A DNA stretch of 37,423 bases from Deltaproteobacteria bacterium. GTDB taxonomy: Bacteria > Myxococcota_A > UBA796 > UBA2385. Under the pieces are notes generated by a model. It saw nothing but the letters and a program-made list of their open reading frames with translations. It did not search any database and was not told where the DNA came from. The stretch covers positions 142,424-179,846 of the forward strand of contig JAEUKK010000027.1 of NCBI GenBank assembly GCA_016792625.1. Direction: 5' to 3'. The first letter of the stretch is position 1; every line of letters starts with the position of its first letter. Positions 1-7,476 of the stretch are shown piece after piece. Both the position numbers and the translations under genes were made by a program.

Positions 1-722
1 CGCAGGGCGGCCTCATCATCGGTGCGCCGGCGCATCTCGGCGAGCTGGTCGACCATGCGGTTCAGATCGCGGGTCAGCGCGCTCAGCTCGTCGTCGCCGA
101 GCTCGGGCACGTGGCGCGGCTCGAGGCCTTGGCCGGTCTCTTCGGCGAGGCGGCTCAGCTCGCTCACCCGCTGGCCGATGTGCACCGAGCCGATCCAGCC
201 CGCGAGGAAGGCGGTCACGCCGGTGATCAACGCGACGAGGGCGGCGGTGTCGCGCCAAAAGCGCTGGGTCAGGTCGGCCTGGGCGCGGAGTGAGGCGCTG
301 ACCTCGACCCGCCAGGCCGGCCCGAGCAGGGGCACCGCCACGTAGGAGAACAGCCGGTCGCTGGGATCGGCGTGCACCACGAAGAAGGGCTCGCCCCCCG
401 CCGCCGCGGCCGGCTCGGCGAGGGCGCTGAGCGGGGGCGCGGGTGGGAAGTGGGAGTCGGGGCGCAGCTCAACCAGGTGGAAGTGCAGGTCGTCGGGGCT
501 CACGTTGATGCGGCTGAGCACCTGTTGGGCGCCGATGGGGCCGCCCTCGAGCGCGGCCTGGTCGACGTTGTACCGCAGCAGATTGACGGCCAGCACGCTC
601 TCGTCGAAGAGGTCTTCGCGGAGCAGGGTGATGGACTCGTCGAGCTTGACGAAGCCGTCGACGACGAGGAGCAGCGCGGTCCAGGTGCTCACCGCGAGCG
701 TGATCTTCGTGGCGATGCGCAC
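1..722 (-). CDS. Membrane sensor with HAMP domain, probable histidine kinase (partial, N-terminal 240 residues)
   Basis: The gene runs off the left edge of the window, so only the sensor half is visible. Translation from a GTG at 722, preceded by GAGGAG about 5 nt upstream, gives a first membrane helix at residues 7-24, an extracytoplasmic domain at about 25-158, a second helix at about 159-180 (ALVALITGVTAFLAGWIGSV) and a HAMP-like linker at about 181-233 (VSELSRLAEETGQG, then PELGDDELSALTRDLNRM). This order is typical of sensor histidine kinases, which detect a periplasmic signal and autophosphorylate in the cytoplasm. The kinase core is outside the window, so a diguanylate cyclase, chemoreceptor or phosphatase output cannot be excluded. 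The sensor domain matches nothing I recognise. It is transcribed divergently from the TIGR02147 gene. Coding frame is certain; the kinase call is inferred. Confidence 0.75.
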   Translation of the reverse strand, partial: MRIATKITLAVSTWTALLLVVDGFVKLDESITLLREDLFDESVLAVNLLRYNVDQAALEGGPIGAQQVLSRINVSPDDLHFHLVELRPDSHFPPAPPLSALAEPAAAAGGEPFFVVHADPSDRLFSYVAVPLLGPAWRVEVSASLRAQADLTQRFWRDTAALVALITGVTAFLAGWIGSVHIGQRVSELSRLAEETGQGLEPRHVPELGDDELSALTRDLNRMVDQLAEMRRRTDDEAAL

Positions 723-1010
723 GGCGGCTCCTCGGCGGTCGGTGCCGGGGCGGGGCTAACCGCCGGCCTGCCTTCTCCGTCGGTGCGGGGGGCCTGTTCT
801 CACACGCGCCCGCGGGCGCCGGCTCCAGCGGTGTCAGTCGTCTGCAATTGTCGCGCAATTTGACCGGGCTACCCATCGGGGGCCGCGGTGTGGTGTACTC
901 ACGCGGCGCACGCGACCCGCGTGGCTGCGCCCCGCTCTGGCCCCGCGCTGTGCTCCACTGGGGCGCAGGGGGCGCGGGCCGCGCAGCGCCACCACCCCCG
1001 AGGAGCGCCC
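723..1010. other. Divergent intergenic region between the sensor gene and the TIGR02147 gene
   Basis: This 288-base non-coding stretch must hold promoters for both directions. It is very GC-rich except for an AT-rich island near 841-865. I see no promoter here that matches consensus well. The best plus-strand candidate is a weak TTGTCG-N16-TACCCA pair overlapping that island. The plus-strand ribosome-binding site GAGGAG lies at about 1000-1005, just upstream of the ATG at 1011. No small ORF or RNA gene is evident. Confidence 0.5.
846..860. promoter_or_regulatory. Short inverted repeat AATTG-N5-CAATT, possible operator
   Basis: AATTG at 846-850 and CAATT at 856-860 form a perfect 5-bp inverted repeat with a 5-nt spacer. 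It also reads as a GCAATT direct repeat. It is the only AT-rich patch in a divergent promoter region of very high GC, which makes a regulatory role plausible. The arms are short, so chance is a real alternative. Confidence 0.3.
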
Positions 1011-1913
1011 ATGGACAGCAAGAGCGCCGCCCCGGACATCTTCCGCTACCTCGACTACCGGCGCTACCTCGCCGACTGGTTCGCTTGGCGCAAAGAAGAG
1101 AACCCCCGCTTCAGCCACCGGCTCTTCGCCCGCCTCGCCGGGCAGCGCTCGCCGAGCCTGCTGCTCAGCGTCATCGACCGCCAGCGCAACCTGACCCCGG
1201 TCACCACGGCCGCCTTCGCCCAGGCGATCAAGCTCAATGACGAGCAGCAGGCCTTCTTCGAGGCCTTGGTCGACCTCGATCAAGGCGAGACCGACGAGCA
1301 GCGCAACGCCGCTTTTGAGCGCGTCGCGGCCACGCGGCGTTTTCGTGAGGCCCGGCGGATCGAGGGCGAGGCCTTCCGCTTCCTCTCGCATTGGTACTAC
1401 CCAGCCATCCAAGAGCTGGTGAAGCGGCCCGACTTCGACCCCGACCCCGAGTGGGTCGCGCGCACGCTGCGGCCGCGCATCAAGGCCAGCGAGGCTCGGG
1501 TCGCCCTGACCGAGCTCGGCTCGCTCGGGCTGCTGCGGCTCGATGCCGCTACAGGGCGGTTGGTGCAGGCCGAGGCGAGCTTGGTCACCCCGCACGAGGT
1601 GGTCGGCCTCGCCGCACACAACTATCACCGCGAGATGATCGGCCTTGCGGCAGAGTCATTGTCCAACGCGGCCCCCGCCGAGCGCCACCTGCTCGGGCTG
1701 ACCGTGGCCATCCCCGCCAGCCTCTTCCCGGTGCTCAAGGCCGAGCTCAACGCCCTGCAAGAGCGCCTCCTCCACCTGTGTGACAGCGCCGAGGCGGCGC
1801 CAGACCGGGTGGTCCAGCTCAACCTCAACCTCTTCCCGCTCACCACCGGCGGTCCCCCCGCGCCGGTGCCGCCGCGCGCCCCGCGCAGCGCCCTGCCCCC
1901 GGAGCAGCCTTGA
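1011..1913 (+). CDS. TIGR02147 / DUF4423 family protein
   Basis: A 300-residue soluble protein with no signal peptide. The N-terminus shows the characteristic family opening: IFRYLDYRRYLADWF, then NPRFSHRLFARLAG, then SPSLLLSVIDRQRNLTP. This looks like an HTH-type fold and is followed by the helical C-terminal part (FRFLSHWYYPAIQELV). TIGR02147 proteins are abundant and often paralogous in Fibrobacter, Bdellovibrio and Myxococcota genomes. A regulatory role is suspected but not established. The ATG at 1011 is chosen because GAGGAG lies just upstream and the homologous part begins about ten residues in. An in-frame upstream start at 888 would add an implausible 41-residue Cys/Ala-rich leader. 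The stop overlaps the TTG start of the next gene (TTGA), implying coupled expression with that lipoprotein. Family call is confident; function is unknown. Confidence 0.9.
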   Translation: MDSKSAAPDIFRYLDYRRYLADWFAWRKEENPRFSHRLFARLAGQRSPSLLLSVIDRQRNLTPVTTAAFAQAIKLNDEQQAFFEALVDLDQGETDEQRNAAFERVAATRRFREARRIEGEAFRFLSHWYYPAIQELVKRPDFDPDPEWVARTLRPRIKASEARVALTELGSLGLLRLDAATGRLVQAEASLVTPHEVVGLAAHNYHREMIGLAAESLSNAAPAERHLLGLTVAIPASLFPVLKAELNALQERLLHLCDSAEAAPDRVVQLNLNLFPLTTGGPPAPVPPRAPRSALPPEQP

Positions 1914-2995
1914 CCCGCACCCCCGCTCCTCCCTCTGCTTGGTCGCCCCTCCGCCGCGCCGCGCCGGCGCTGCGCCGTGGCCTCCCGTCCCTCTTTTTGG
2001 CCCTCGTCGGCTGTGGCGGCGGCGGCAACCCCCGCTCCGACAGCGGCGTGGCGGTCGGTAACCCCGGCTCGATGCGGGCCAGCGCCGGTCGCGAAGCCGA
2101 GGTGGACGTGACCCACTTCGTGCTCTCGGCCAAGCAGACCTTGCTCGACCCCTGCGATGACGCGCCGGGCAACCAAGGGCGCGCGGTCCTCGGCCCGACC
2201 GACGCCTGGGGTGAGGCCGGCGAGGCGGTGCCCGCCGGGGCTTGGTGTGCGCTCGAGCTGCGCAGCCTCAGCGTCGAGGTCGAGGGCCTGGCGCCGGCCA
2301 ATCCTTTTGCGCTCGCGGCCAAGGTCGGCGCGCTCCGGGTCGAGCTCGGCGAGGCCCTGCCGCTCGACGCCGGTCCGCTCCTGCTGGTGCTCGGCGGCGA
2401 GGGCTGGCTGGGCGCTGAGCTCCTCGACAATGACGGCGAGCTGCTCGATCTCAAGCACAATGACCCCCGCGCTGAGCAGCTGGCCGCCGCCTTGGCCCGC
2501 TCGAGCTTGTTCTTGGACCGAGACGCCGACGGCGAGCTCAGCCCGGGCGACGCGCCGGTCGCCGCCGTGGTCGGCCTCGGCGGCGGCGCCGCGATGGAGC
2601 TCCCGCCCCTCTCCAGCGCCCACGCGCTCGACGTCCCGCCCGCCGAAGAGCCGGGGCCGGGCCTCTTCGACGGCCCGGTCCGGGTGCTCCCCGCGGCCGA
2701 GGCCGAGGCCGGTCGGGGCGTGCTCGAGGGTGAGGTGCCCGCTGACGTGGGCGCGGCCCTCGACACGGGCGCGCTGCCCGATGATTCCGATGGCCCTGAC
2801 GAGCACCCCGACGAGGGCGACGACCGCCCCGCGACGGACGAGGGCCCGGCCTGCGACGGCGGCGACGACAGCGACGACGACGATGATGACGATGATGACG
2901 ATGATGACGACGAAGACGATGATGACGACGAAGACGATGATGACGACTGCGATGGCGCGTCGTCCACCCCTCCGGTCGAGACCGACGGGGCTTGA
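1910..2995 (+). CDS. Lipoprotein with poly-aspartate C-terminal tail
   Basis: A 361-residue secreted protein of no family I recognise. The start is a TTG overlapping the preceding stop by four bases, and no ATG is available. The N-terminus has basic residues and a hydrophobic stretch ending in a lipobox (LVGC, Cys35), so it is predicted to be a lipoprotein. The body (residues about 45-250) carries DVTHFVLSAKQTLLDPC and ends with an EF-hand-like FLDRDADGELSPGD, a pattern that often binds calcium. Residues 322-346 are 23 Asp and 2 Glu in an unbroken run, followed by CDGASSTPPVETDGA. Coupling to the TIGR02147 gene suggests the two act together, perhaps as regulator and surface product. The acidic tail could bind divalent cations or keep the protein extended; this is inference. 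Confidence 0.82.
   Translation: MTRTPAPPSAWSPLRRAAPALRRGLPSLFLALVGCGGGGNPRSDSGVAVGNPGSMRASAGREAEVDVTHFVLSAKQTLLDPCDDAPGNQGRAVLGPTDAWGEAGEAVPAGAWCALELRSLSVEVEGLAPANPFALAAKVGALRVELGEALPLDAGPLLLVLGGEGWLGAELLDNDGELLDLKHNDPRAEQLAAALARSSLFLDRDADGELSPGDAPVAAVVGLGGGAAMELPPLSSAHALDVPPAEEPGPGLFDGPVRVLPAAEAEAGRGVLEGEVPADVGAALDTGALPDDSDGPDEHPDEGDDRPATDEGPACDGGDDSDDDDDDDDDDDDDEDDDDDEDDDDDCDGASSTPPVETDGA
2873..2947 (+). repeat. GAC/GAT trinucleotide tract encoding 25 acidic residues
   Basis: A 75-base run of Asp codons (a mixture of GAC and GAT) interrupted twice by GAA. The last part is an 18-base unit encoding DDDDED repeated in tandem. It lies wholly in frame in the lipoprotein gene, so slippage would change tail length without breaking the frame. 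Mixing GAT with GAC, in a genome that otherwise prefers GAC, may limit slippage. Confidence 0.85.
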
Positions 2996-3054
2996 GGGGC
3001 GGCCCGGCGCGCGCCGGCCCCGCCTCCGGTAGGCTCTGGGGCACGGAGCCTCCC

Positions 3055-4353
3055 ATGTCCCCTCGCGCCCTCGCCCTCCTCCCCCTGACCCTGCTTCTCG
3101 CCTGCGCGGGCGGCGACGACCTGCACAGCCCCGTCAAGACCGACACCGGCGATGACGGCGGCGGCGAGGGGGTCGGTGATGGCGGCGGCGAGGATGGCGG
3201 CGGCGTCGATGAAGACGGCGACGGCTTCACGGTCGAAGAGGGCGACTGCGACGACACCGACTTTCGGGTAAACCCGGCCTGGCCCGAAGAGCCCGATGAC
3301 GGCGTCGACAACGACTGCGACGGGCGGGTCGACGAAGAGTGGCGGGGCTTCGCCATCGCCACCCAGCGGGGCGCCGCCCGCAGCAGCGTGCTGCTGGTCG
3401 ACACCGTGGGCCGCGAAGAAGATGAGCTGACCTTGCCCGAAGACGTCGTGCCCTGGGGGATCTCCGAAGACCCGGCCGGCGGCTGGCTGCTGGTGAGCTA
3501 CCCCTACTTCGCCGAGGTGGCGGCCGGCTACAGCCCGCTGGGCGAGGGGCTGGTGCCCTCTCTCGACGCCTCGGTGCCCTGGTACCAGCCGAGCACGCTC
3601 TGGTCGCTCGGCGCCGACGGCGACCTGGTCGAGCGGGGCAGCTTCGGCGACCCCGACTATGACGGCTGCTTCGCCCTTCCTGAAGAGGCCTGGGGGGAGT
3701 GCTTCGGCGAGCTCGACCCCCGGCTCCACTTCTATGGCCCCTACCTGCGCGCCGCCCTGGCCCTGCCCGACGGGCGCGTGGCGGTGCTGCTGCCCGGCGC
3801 GCTGCTGCTGATCGGCGCAGGTGGGGCCACCGAAGAGCTCGCCCGCTGGAGCTGGAACCTCGCCGAAGAGGGCGCCGTCTTCGAGATGTACGGCAACGCC
3901 CTGGCCTGGGACCCCCGCACCGCCACGCTGGGCGTGGCTGACCTGCTCGGCGGCTTCGCCACCTGGACCGAGGCCGACGGTTTTGTGCAGCACAGCCAGG
4001 TTGACCTTGGCGAGAGCTTCGACCCTGACAGTATCTTCGTCAACGCCGGCCTCACCTTCCAGCAGGGCGTGGGTTTTACCGCGGTCTCGACGGTCTACGG
4101 CACCGGCGCCCAGGCGGTGCGGGTCTTCGACCTGCCCGCCGGCCGGTGGGAGGCCACCGTGGACTGGACCGACCGGCTCATCACCCCGCTGGGCCTCGAC
4201 GCCGAGACCGACAGCGGCGATGTCTACGTGACCAGCAAGGGCGGCGAGTACCGCAGCGTCTTCCGCGTGCGGGGCGCCGATGGCAGCATCGACGACTTCC
4301 TCAACGTGGTCGAGAGCGACGTCAACTTCTGGGGCATCGCCACCCGCTACTGA
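3055..4353 (+). CDS. Lipoprotein with one MopE-type metal-binding motif
   Basis: A 432-residue lipoprotein: signal peptide MSPRALALLPLTLLLAC with the lipid Cys at residue 17, then an acidic Gly/Asp tether to about residue 50. One copy of the MopE-type 'putative metal-binding motif' (PF11617 type) follows: DEDGDGFTVEEGDCDDTD, then VNPAWPEEPDDGVDNDCDG. The remaining 330 residues look beta-rich and propeller-like (repeats such as GDVYVTSKGGEYRSVFRV and LAWDPRTATLGVADLLGG), with two cysteines in DYDGCFALPEEAWGECFGE. MopE of Methylococcus binds copper; in these lipoproteins the motif is usually thought to bind Ca2+ or another divalent metal. ATG at 3055 is preferred because it begins a clean signal peptide and CGGAG precedes it. 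The 3' end overlaps the convergent epimerase gene by seven bases. Ligand and role are unknown. Confidence 0.87.
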   Translation: MSPRALALLPLTLLLACAGGDDLHSPVKTDTGDDGGGEGVGDGGGEDGGGVDEDGDGFTVEEGDCDDTDFRVNPAWPEEPDDGVDNDCDGRVDEEWRGFAIATQRGAARSSVLLVDTVGREEDELTLPEDVVPWGISEDPAGGWLLVSYPYFAEVAAGYSPLGEGLVPSLDASVPWYQPSTLWSLGADGDLVERGSFGDPDYDGCFALPEEAWGECFGELDPRLHFYGPYLRAALALPDGRVAVLLPGALLLIGAGGATEELARWSWNLAEEGAVFEMYGNALAWDPRTATLGVADLLGGFATWTEADGFVQHSQVDLGESFDPDSIFVNAGLTFQQGVGFTAVSTVYGTGAQAVRVFDLPAGRWEATVDWTDRLITPLGLDAETDSGDVYVTSKGGEYRSVFRVRGADGSIDDFLNVVESDVNFWGIATRY

Positions 4354-4940
4354 GCGGCGGGCGGCGGCCAGAGCCCGGGCAGGCGCAGGTCGGCGAGGCG
4401 CGGGGCCCCGGCGTCGCGGGCCGAGAGCCGCGGCGGGCCGCCGGGCCAAGGCAGGGCCAAGCTCGGGTCATCCCAGGCGAGGCCGTGCTCGTCGCTGCCG
4501 TCGTAGGTGGCGCTCACCAAGTAGACCATCAGGCTGTCTTCAAGGGCCTGCAGGCCGTGGGCCACGCCCGCGGGCACGTGCAGCCACTGGTGGGCCTCGA
4601 GGCGCAGGCTGTGGCGGGCGAGGTGCATGCCGGGGCGGAGATCGACCAGGTTGACGTGGTAGACGCCGCTCAGCACGACCTGGAAGTCGTCTTGGCGCAG
4701 ATGCACGTGCATGCCCCGCAGCGCCCCGGCCAGGCTGCGCGAGAGGTTGGCCTGCACGAAGGGCGGGGCCTCGGGCAGCCACTCTTGCCGCCACAGCTCG
4801 GTGAAGTCACCCCGCGCGTCGGTGAAGCGGCGCAGGGTGCCGCAGCGGGGGAGGGGAGCTGTCTGTACACCGGAGGCTCCGACACTCCCGGCGGATGTCG
4901 TGGCTGCGGTGTAGGGTGCCGGCGCGGCGGAGGTGGGCAT
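4347..4940 (-). CDS. RmlC-like dTDP-4-dehydrorhamnose 3,5-epimerase family protein
   Basis: A 197-residue cupin of the RmlC family, cytosolic, which would epimerise a nucleotide-linked 4-keto-6-deoxy sugar for surface polysaccharide or O-antigen synthesis. Family landmarks are visible: FTDARGDFTELW; RGMHVH (RmlC usually RGLHYQ; first catalytic His at 78); VYHVNLVDLRPG; HVPAGVAHGL (His128); and GLAWDDPSLALPWP at the C-terminus. It is isolated from other nucleotide-sugar genes and sits among lipoprotein genes. The start is uncertain: the only ATG (4940) overlaps the ATG of the divergent gene in the tetranucleotide CATG and has no good ribosome-binding site. The first 28 residues are low-complexity Ala/Thr/Ser. 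The real start may be a downstream non-ATG codon near residue 28. It could also be a sugar-processing cupin with a different substrate. Confidence 0.83.
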   Translation of the reverse strand: MPTSAAPAPYTAATTSAGSVGASGVQTAPLPRCGTLRRFTDARGDFTELWRQEWLPEAPPFVQANLSRSLAGALRGMHVHLRQDDFQVVLSGVYHVNLVDLRPGMHLARHSLRLEAHQWLHVPAGVAHGLQALEDSLMVYLVSATYDGSDEHGLAWDDPSLALPWPGGPPRLSARDAGAPRLADLRLPGLWPPPAAQ

Positions 4941-5982
4941 GGTGGGTCAAAGCGGCGGCGGGTGTGGGTCGGGGCGGCGGAGCGCCGCGCGCGCTGCGCT
5001 GCTGGGCCTAACGGTGGGCTGCGGGGGCGCGGGCGAAGCCGAGCCCAAAGACAGCGCGCCGGCGGGTGATGCGGGGGCCACCGCCGACGGCGGCGCGGGC
5101 GCCGACAGCGGCTGGGCGGCCGAGGGTGACCCGGCGACGGTCGCGCTGCACGGCGCCTGCCCGCTGGATCGGCGCTGGGGCGGTTTTGTGGTCGACGTGG
5201 GCCCTCGCTACTCGGCGGTGACCGGTGCGGTGGCCGACGGGGTCGTGCCGGTGACCGTGCTGCGCCCGGGGCCCCATGAGGGCGACTGCCAGATGCTGCT
5301 GCGCGAGAACCCGAGCTGCGACCCGCCCTGCGCCCCCGACCAGGCCTGCGACTTCGATGGCAGCTGCCTGCCCTACCCGCGCAACCAAGACCTCGGCCCG
5401 GTCAGCATCCGCGGCCTGTCGGGGCCCGTCTCGATGGACCCGGTGCCCCCCGGCACGACCTACTTTGACAGCGCCGTTCCGCACCCCGCCGTCGAAGGCG
5501 ACGCGCTGGTGCAGCTCGACACCGCGGGCGGCGCCTACCCCGCGGTGCGCCTGCACGGGGTCGGCCCCGAGCCGCTGGTCAGCGACACCCTTGCTTGGGT
5601 GGTCGGCGAGGGTGACCTGCCCCTGCGCTGGGCGCCGCCCACCGGTCTTGGGCGCAGCCGGGTCGAGGCGCGCCTGATGGTCGACCAGCACGGCCTCTCT
5701 CCCTACACCCTGGTCTGCTCTTTCGAAGATGACGGCGAGGCCGCTGTTCCCGCGGGGCTGCTCCGGAGCCTGCTCGGCGCGGGCGTGAGCGGTTTTCCCA
5801 GCGGCACGCTGCGCCGGCGCACCGATGACCAAGCCGCGCTGCCCGGCGGCGGCTGCGTCGATCTGAGCGTGTCGACCACCCAGCTCGCCACCGTCGAGGT
5901 CGACGGCCACACCCCCTGCGACAGCCCCGACGACTGCCCTCCCGGGCAGATCTGCAACATCCCCCTGGAGACCTGCCAATGA
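4939..5982 (+). CDS. Cys-rich secreted lipoprotein, unknown function
   Basis: A 347-residue protein starting at the ATG at 4939, with GGAGG five bases upstream. A GTG two codons earlier is a weaker option. The N-terminus is Gly/Arg-rich, then AALLGLTVGC with the probable lipid Cys at residue 28 and an Ala/Gly/Asp tether to about residue 65. Two small Cys clusters stand out: CDPPCAPDQACDFDGSC in the middle, and CDSPDDCPPGQICNIPLETC at the extreme C-terminus. The latter resembles the small disulfide-rich 'CxxxDxCPxGQxC' modules common in myxobacterial surface proteins. The body between is beta-rich and I do not recognise it. The stop overlaps the next gene's ATG (ATGA), so the two lipoproteins are probably made together and may form a surface complex. 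A start overlapping the divergent epimerase start is unusual. Confidence 0.82.
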   Translation: MVGQSGGGCGSGRRSAARAALLGLTVGCGGAGEAEPKDSAPAGDAGATADGGAGADSGWAAEGDPATVALHGACPLDRRWGGFVVDVGPRYSAVTGAVADGVVPVTVLRPGPHEGDCQMLLRENPSCDPPCAPDQACDFDGSCLPYPRNQDLGPVSIRGLSGPVSMDPVPPGTTYFDSAVPHPAVEGDALVQLDTAGGAYPAVRLHGVGPEPLVSDTLAWVVGEGDLPLRWAPPTGLGRSRVEARLMVDQHGLSPYTLVCSFEDDGEAAVPAGLLRSLLGAGVSGFPSGTLRRRTDDQAALPGGGCVDLSVSTTQLATVEVDGHTPCDSPDDCPPGQICNIPLETCQ

Positions 5983-7466
5983 CCGCCCGCGCGCTGCTGC
6001 TCCTCCTCCCCCTGGTGGCCTGCGGGGGTGATGACAAAGCTGCGCCCGAGGCGGGCGGGGCCGACGGCTCCGCGGACGGCGCGGGGGACGACGGCGCCGA
6101 CACGGGCGGCGACAGCGCCGCGCCCGCGCCCGACTGCCCGCCGGCCCCCCTGCCGGTCGAGCAGGCCTACCTCCCCAATTTTACCGGGGCGGAAGACTTC
6201 GCGTTTGACCCCGAGGGCTACCTCGTGTCCATCGACCAGCTCGGCAACTTGGTCGGGATCAAGCGCGACGGCAGCAGCCGGCTCATCCTGCCCGGCGCGA
6301 GCACCTTTGGCGCGGGCACCCGCTTTCACCCGAACGGCGAGCTGCTGTTCAACGCCGCAGACCGCGGCGAGCTGGTCGCGGTCGACCCGGCGACCGGCGG
6401 CAGCCGGGTGGTGCTCGGCGGGCTCGAGTACCCCAACGGCCTCGAGGTCGACGCCGAAGGTTTTGCCTATGTGGCCGAGCAGATCAGCGGCCGGGTGCGG
6501 CGGGTCGACCCCGACACCGGCGACTTCAGCTTCGTCGCCCGGGGCCTTTACAACCCCAACGGCCTGAGCTTCACCGCCGATGAAGAGACCCTGTACATCG
6601 GCAGCTTCGGCGGCGGCACGGTCTGGTCGGTCAGCCGCACCGCCGACGGCGGCTGGACCACGCCGGCGGTCTTTGGCGAGAGCCCCGAGAGCCCGGGCGT
6701 GCCGCCCAACCTCTGCCTTGACGCGGCGCCGGGCACGAGCTGCCCGCTCTTTGGCGCCGGGATCGGGGCCTGTGCGGTCGATGAGCTCGGCGACGCGCGC
6801 TGTCTGCCCGCGCTCGACGAAGGTGCCTGCGGCGGCCTCGCCGAGGGGGATGCGTGCACCACCACCCTGCTCGGCCAGACCTTCGCGCAGCGCTGCACCC
6901 TGAGCGACGCGGGCGCCCTCTTTTGCCCGGCGATCGACGCCGCGCTGACCGAGGCCTGCAAGCGGGTCGACATGGGCGGCACCTGCAGGGTCGGTGTCGA
7001 AGAGGGCTTCTGCTACCCGAGTTTTGAGGGGGTGCTCGGCTGCTACCTCAGCTCTACCTTCACCGAGGGGTATACCCGAGACTGCGTCGATCGCGCTGAA
7101 GGCGACGCCTGTGTGGTCTATGACGCCCTCTACCCGACCCTGGGGGTCTGCCAGCCAGGCGCCGAGTACGGCCTGCCCGGCTTGGCCTGCCTGCCCGAGT
7201 ACGGGCTCGGCGAGCACGGCGGGCTCGACGGCGTGGCCGCCGATGTCTGCGGCAACGTCTACGTGACCGAGTACGTGCTCGGCGAGATCTGGCGCTTTCC
7301 CCCGACCGGCGGCGCGGCAGAGCGGGTGGTGACCCTCGACAGCGAGTGGATCCCCAACCTGCACTGGGGCAACGGGGTCGGCGGCTGGGAGCGGGACCGG
7401 CTCTACGTCATGGACCGGGCGAATTTCGGCGTCTTCGAGCTCTTCGTCGGGGTCGAGGGGCGCTGA
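5979..7466 (+). CDS. Beta-propeller (SMP-30/NHL-like) lipoprotein with Cys-rich insertion
   Basis: A 495-residue lipoprotein (MTARALLLLLPLVAC, lipid Cys15) with an acidic Ala/Gly/Asp tether to about residue 50. Residues about 60-230 form SMP-30/NHL-type propeller blades: FDPEGYLVSIDQLGNLVGI, LEYPNGLEVDAEGFAYVAE and LYNPNGLSFTADEETLYIG. About 160 residues rich in Cys then interrupt the fold (PNLCLDAAPGTSCPLF, EGACGGLAEGDACTTTLL and similar). Final blades follow (GLDGVAADVCGNVYVTEYV, GEIWRFPPTGGAAERVV). The family includes gluconolactonases and many non-enzymatic binding propellers, so an enzyme activity cannot be assigned. It overlaps the preceding lipoprotein gene by ATGA and ends ten bases from the convergent beta-helix gene. 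Confidence 0.88.
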   Translation: MTARALLLLLPLVACGGDDKAAPEAGGADGSADGAGDDGADTGGDSAAPAPDCPPAPLPVEQAYLPNFTGAEDFAFDPEGYLVSIDQLGNLVGIKRDGSSRLILPGASTFGAGTRFHPNGELLFNAADRGELVAVDPATGGSRVVLGGLEYPNGLEVDAEGFAYVAEQISGRVRRVDPDTGDFSFVARGLYNPNGLSFTADEETLYIGSFGGGTVWSVSRTADGGWTTPAVFGESPESPGVPPNLCLDAAPGTSCPLFGAGIGACAVDELGDARCLPALDEGACGGLAEGDACTTTLLGQTFAQRCTLSDAGALFCPAIDAALTEACKRVDMGGTCRVGVEEGFCYPSFEGVLGCYLSSTFTEGYTRDCVDRAEGDACVVYDALYPTLGVCQPGAEYGLPGLACLPEYGLGEHGGLDGVAADVCGNVYVTEYVLGEIWRFPPTGGAAERVVTLDSEWIPNLHWGNGVGGWERDRLYVMDRANFGVFELFVGVEGR

Positions 7467-7476
7467 GGCGCTGGGA

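Noticed and set aside
3005..3018. CCGGCGCGCGCCGG palindrome after the poly-Asp lipoprotein gene, considered as a terminator
   Set aside because: No loop-friendly centre and no T-tract; such palindromes are expected often at this GC content.
1840..4449. Minus-strand frame of 869 codons with a poly-Ser tract
   Set aside because: It is antisense to two good lipoprotein genes. The poly-Ser tract is the complement of the poly-Asp codons, and the flanks are Pro/Arg/Ala-rich shadow sequence.
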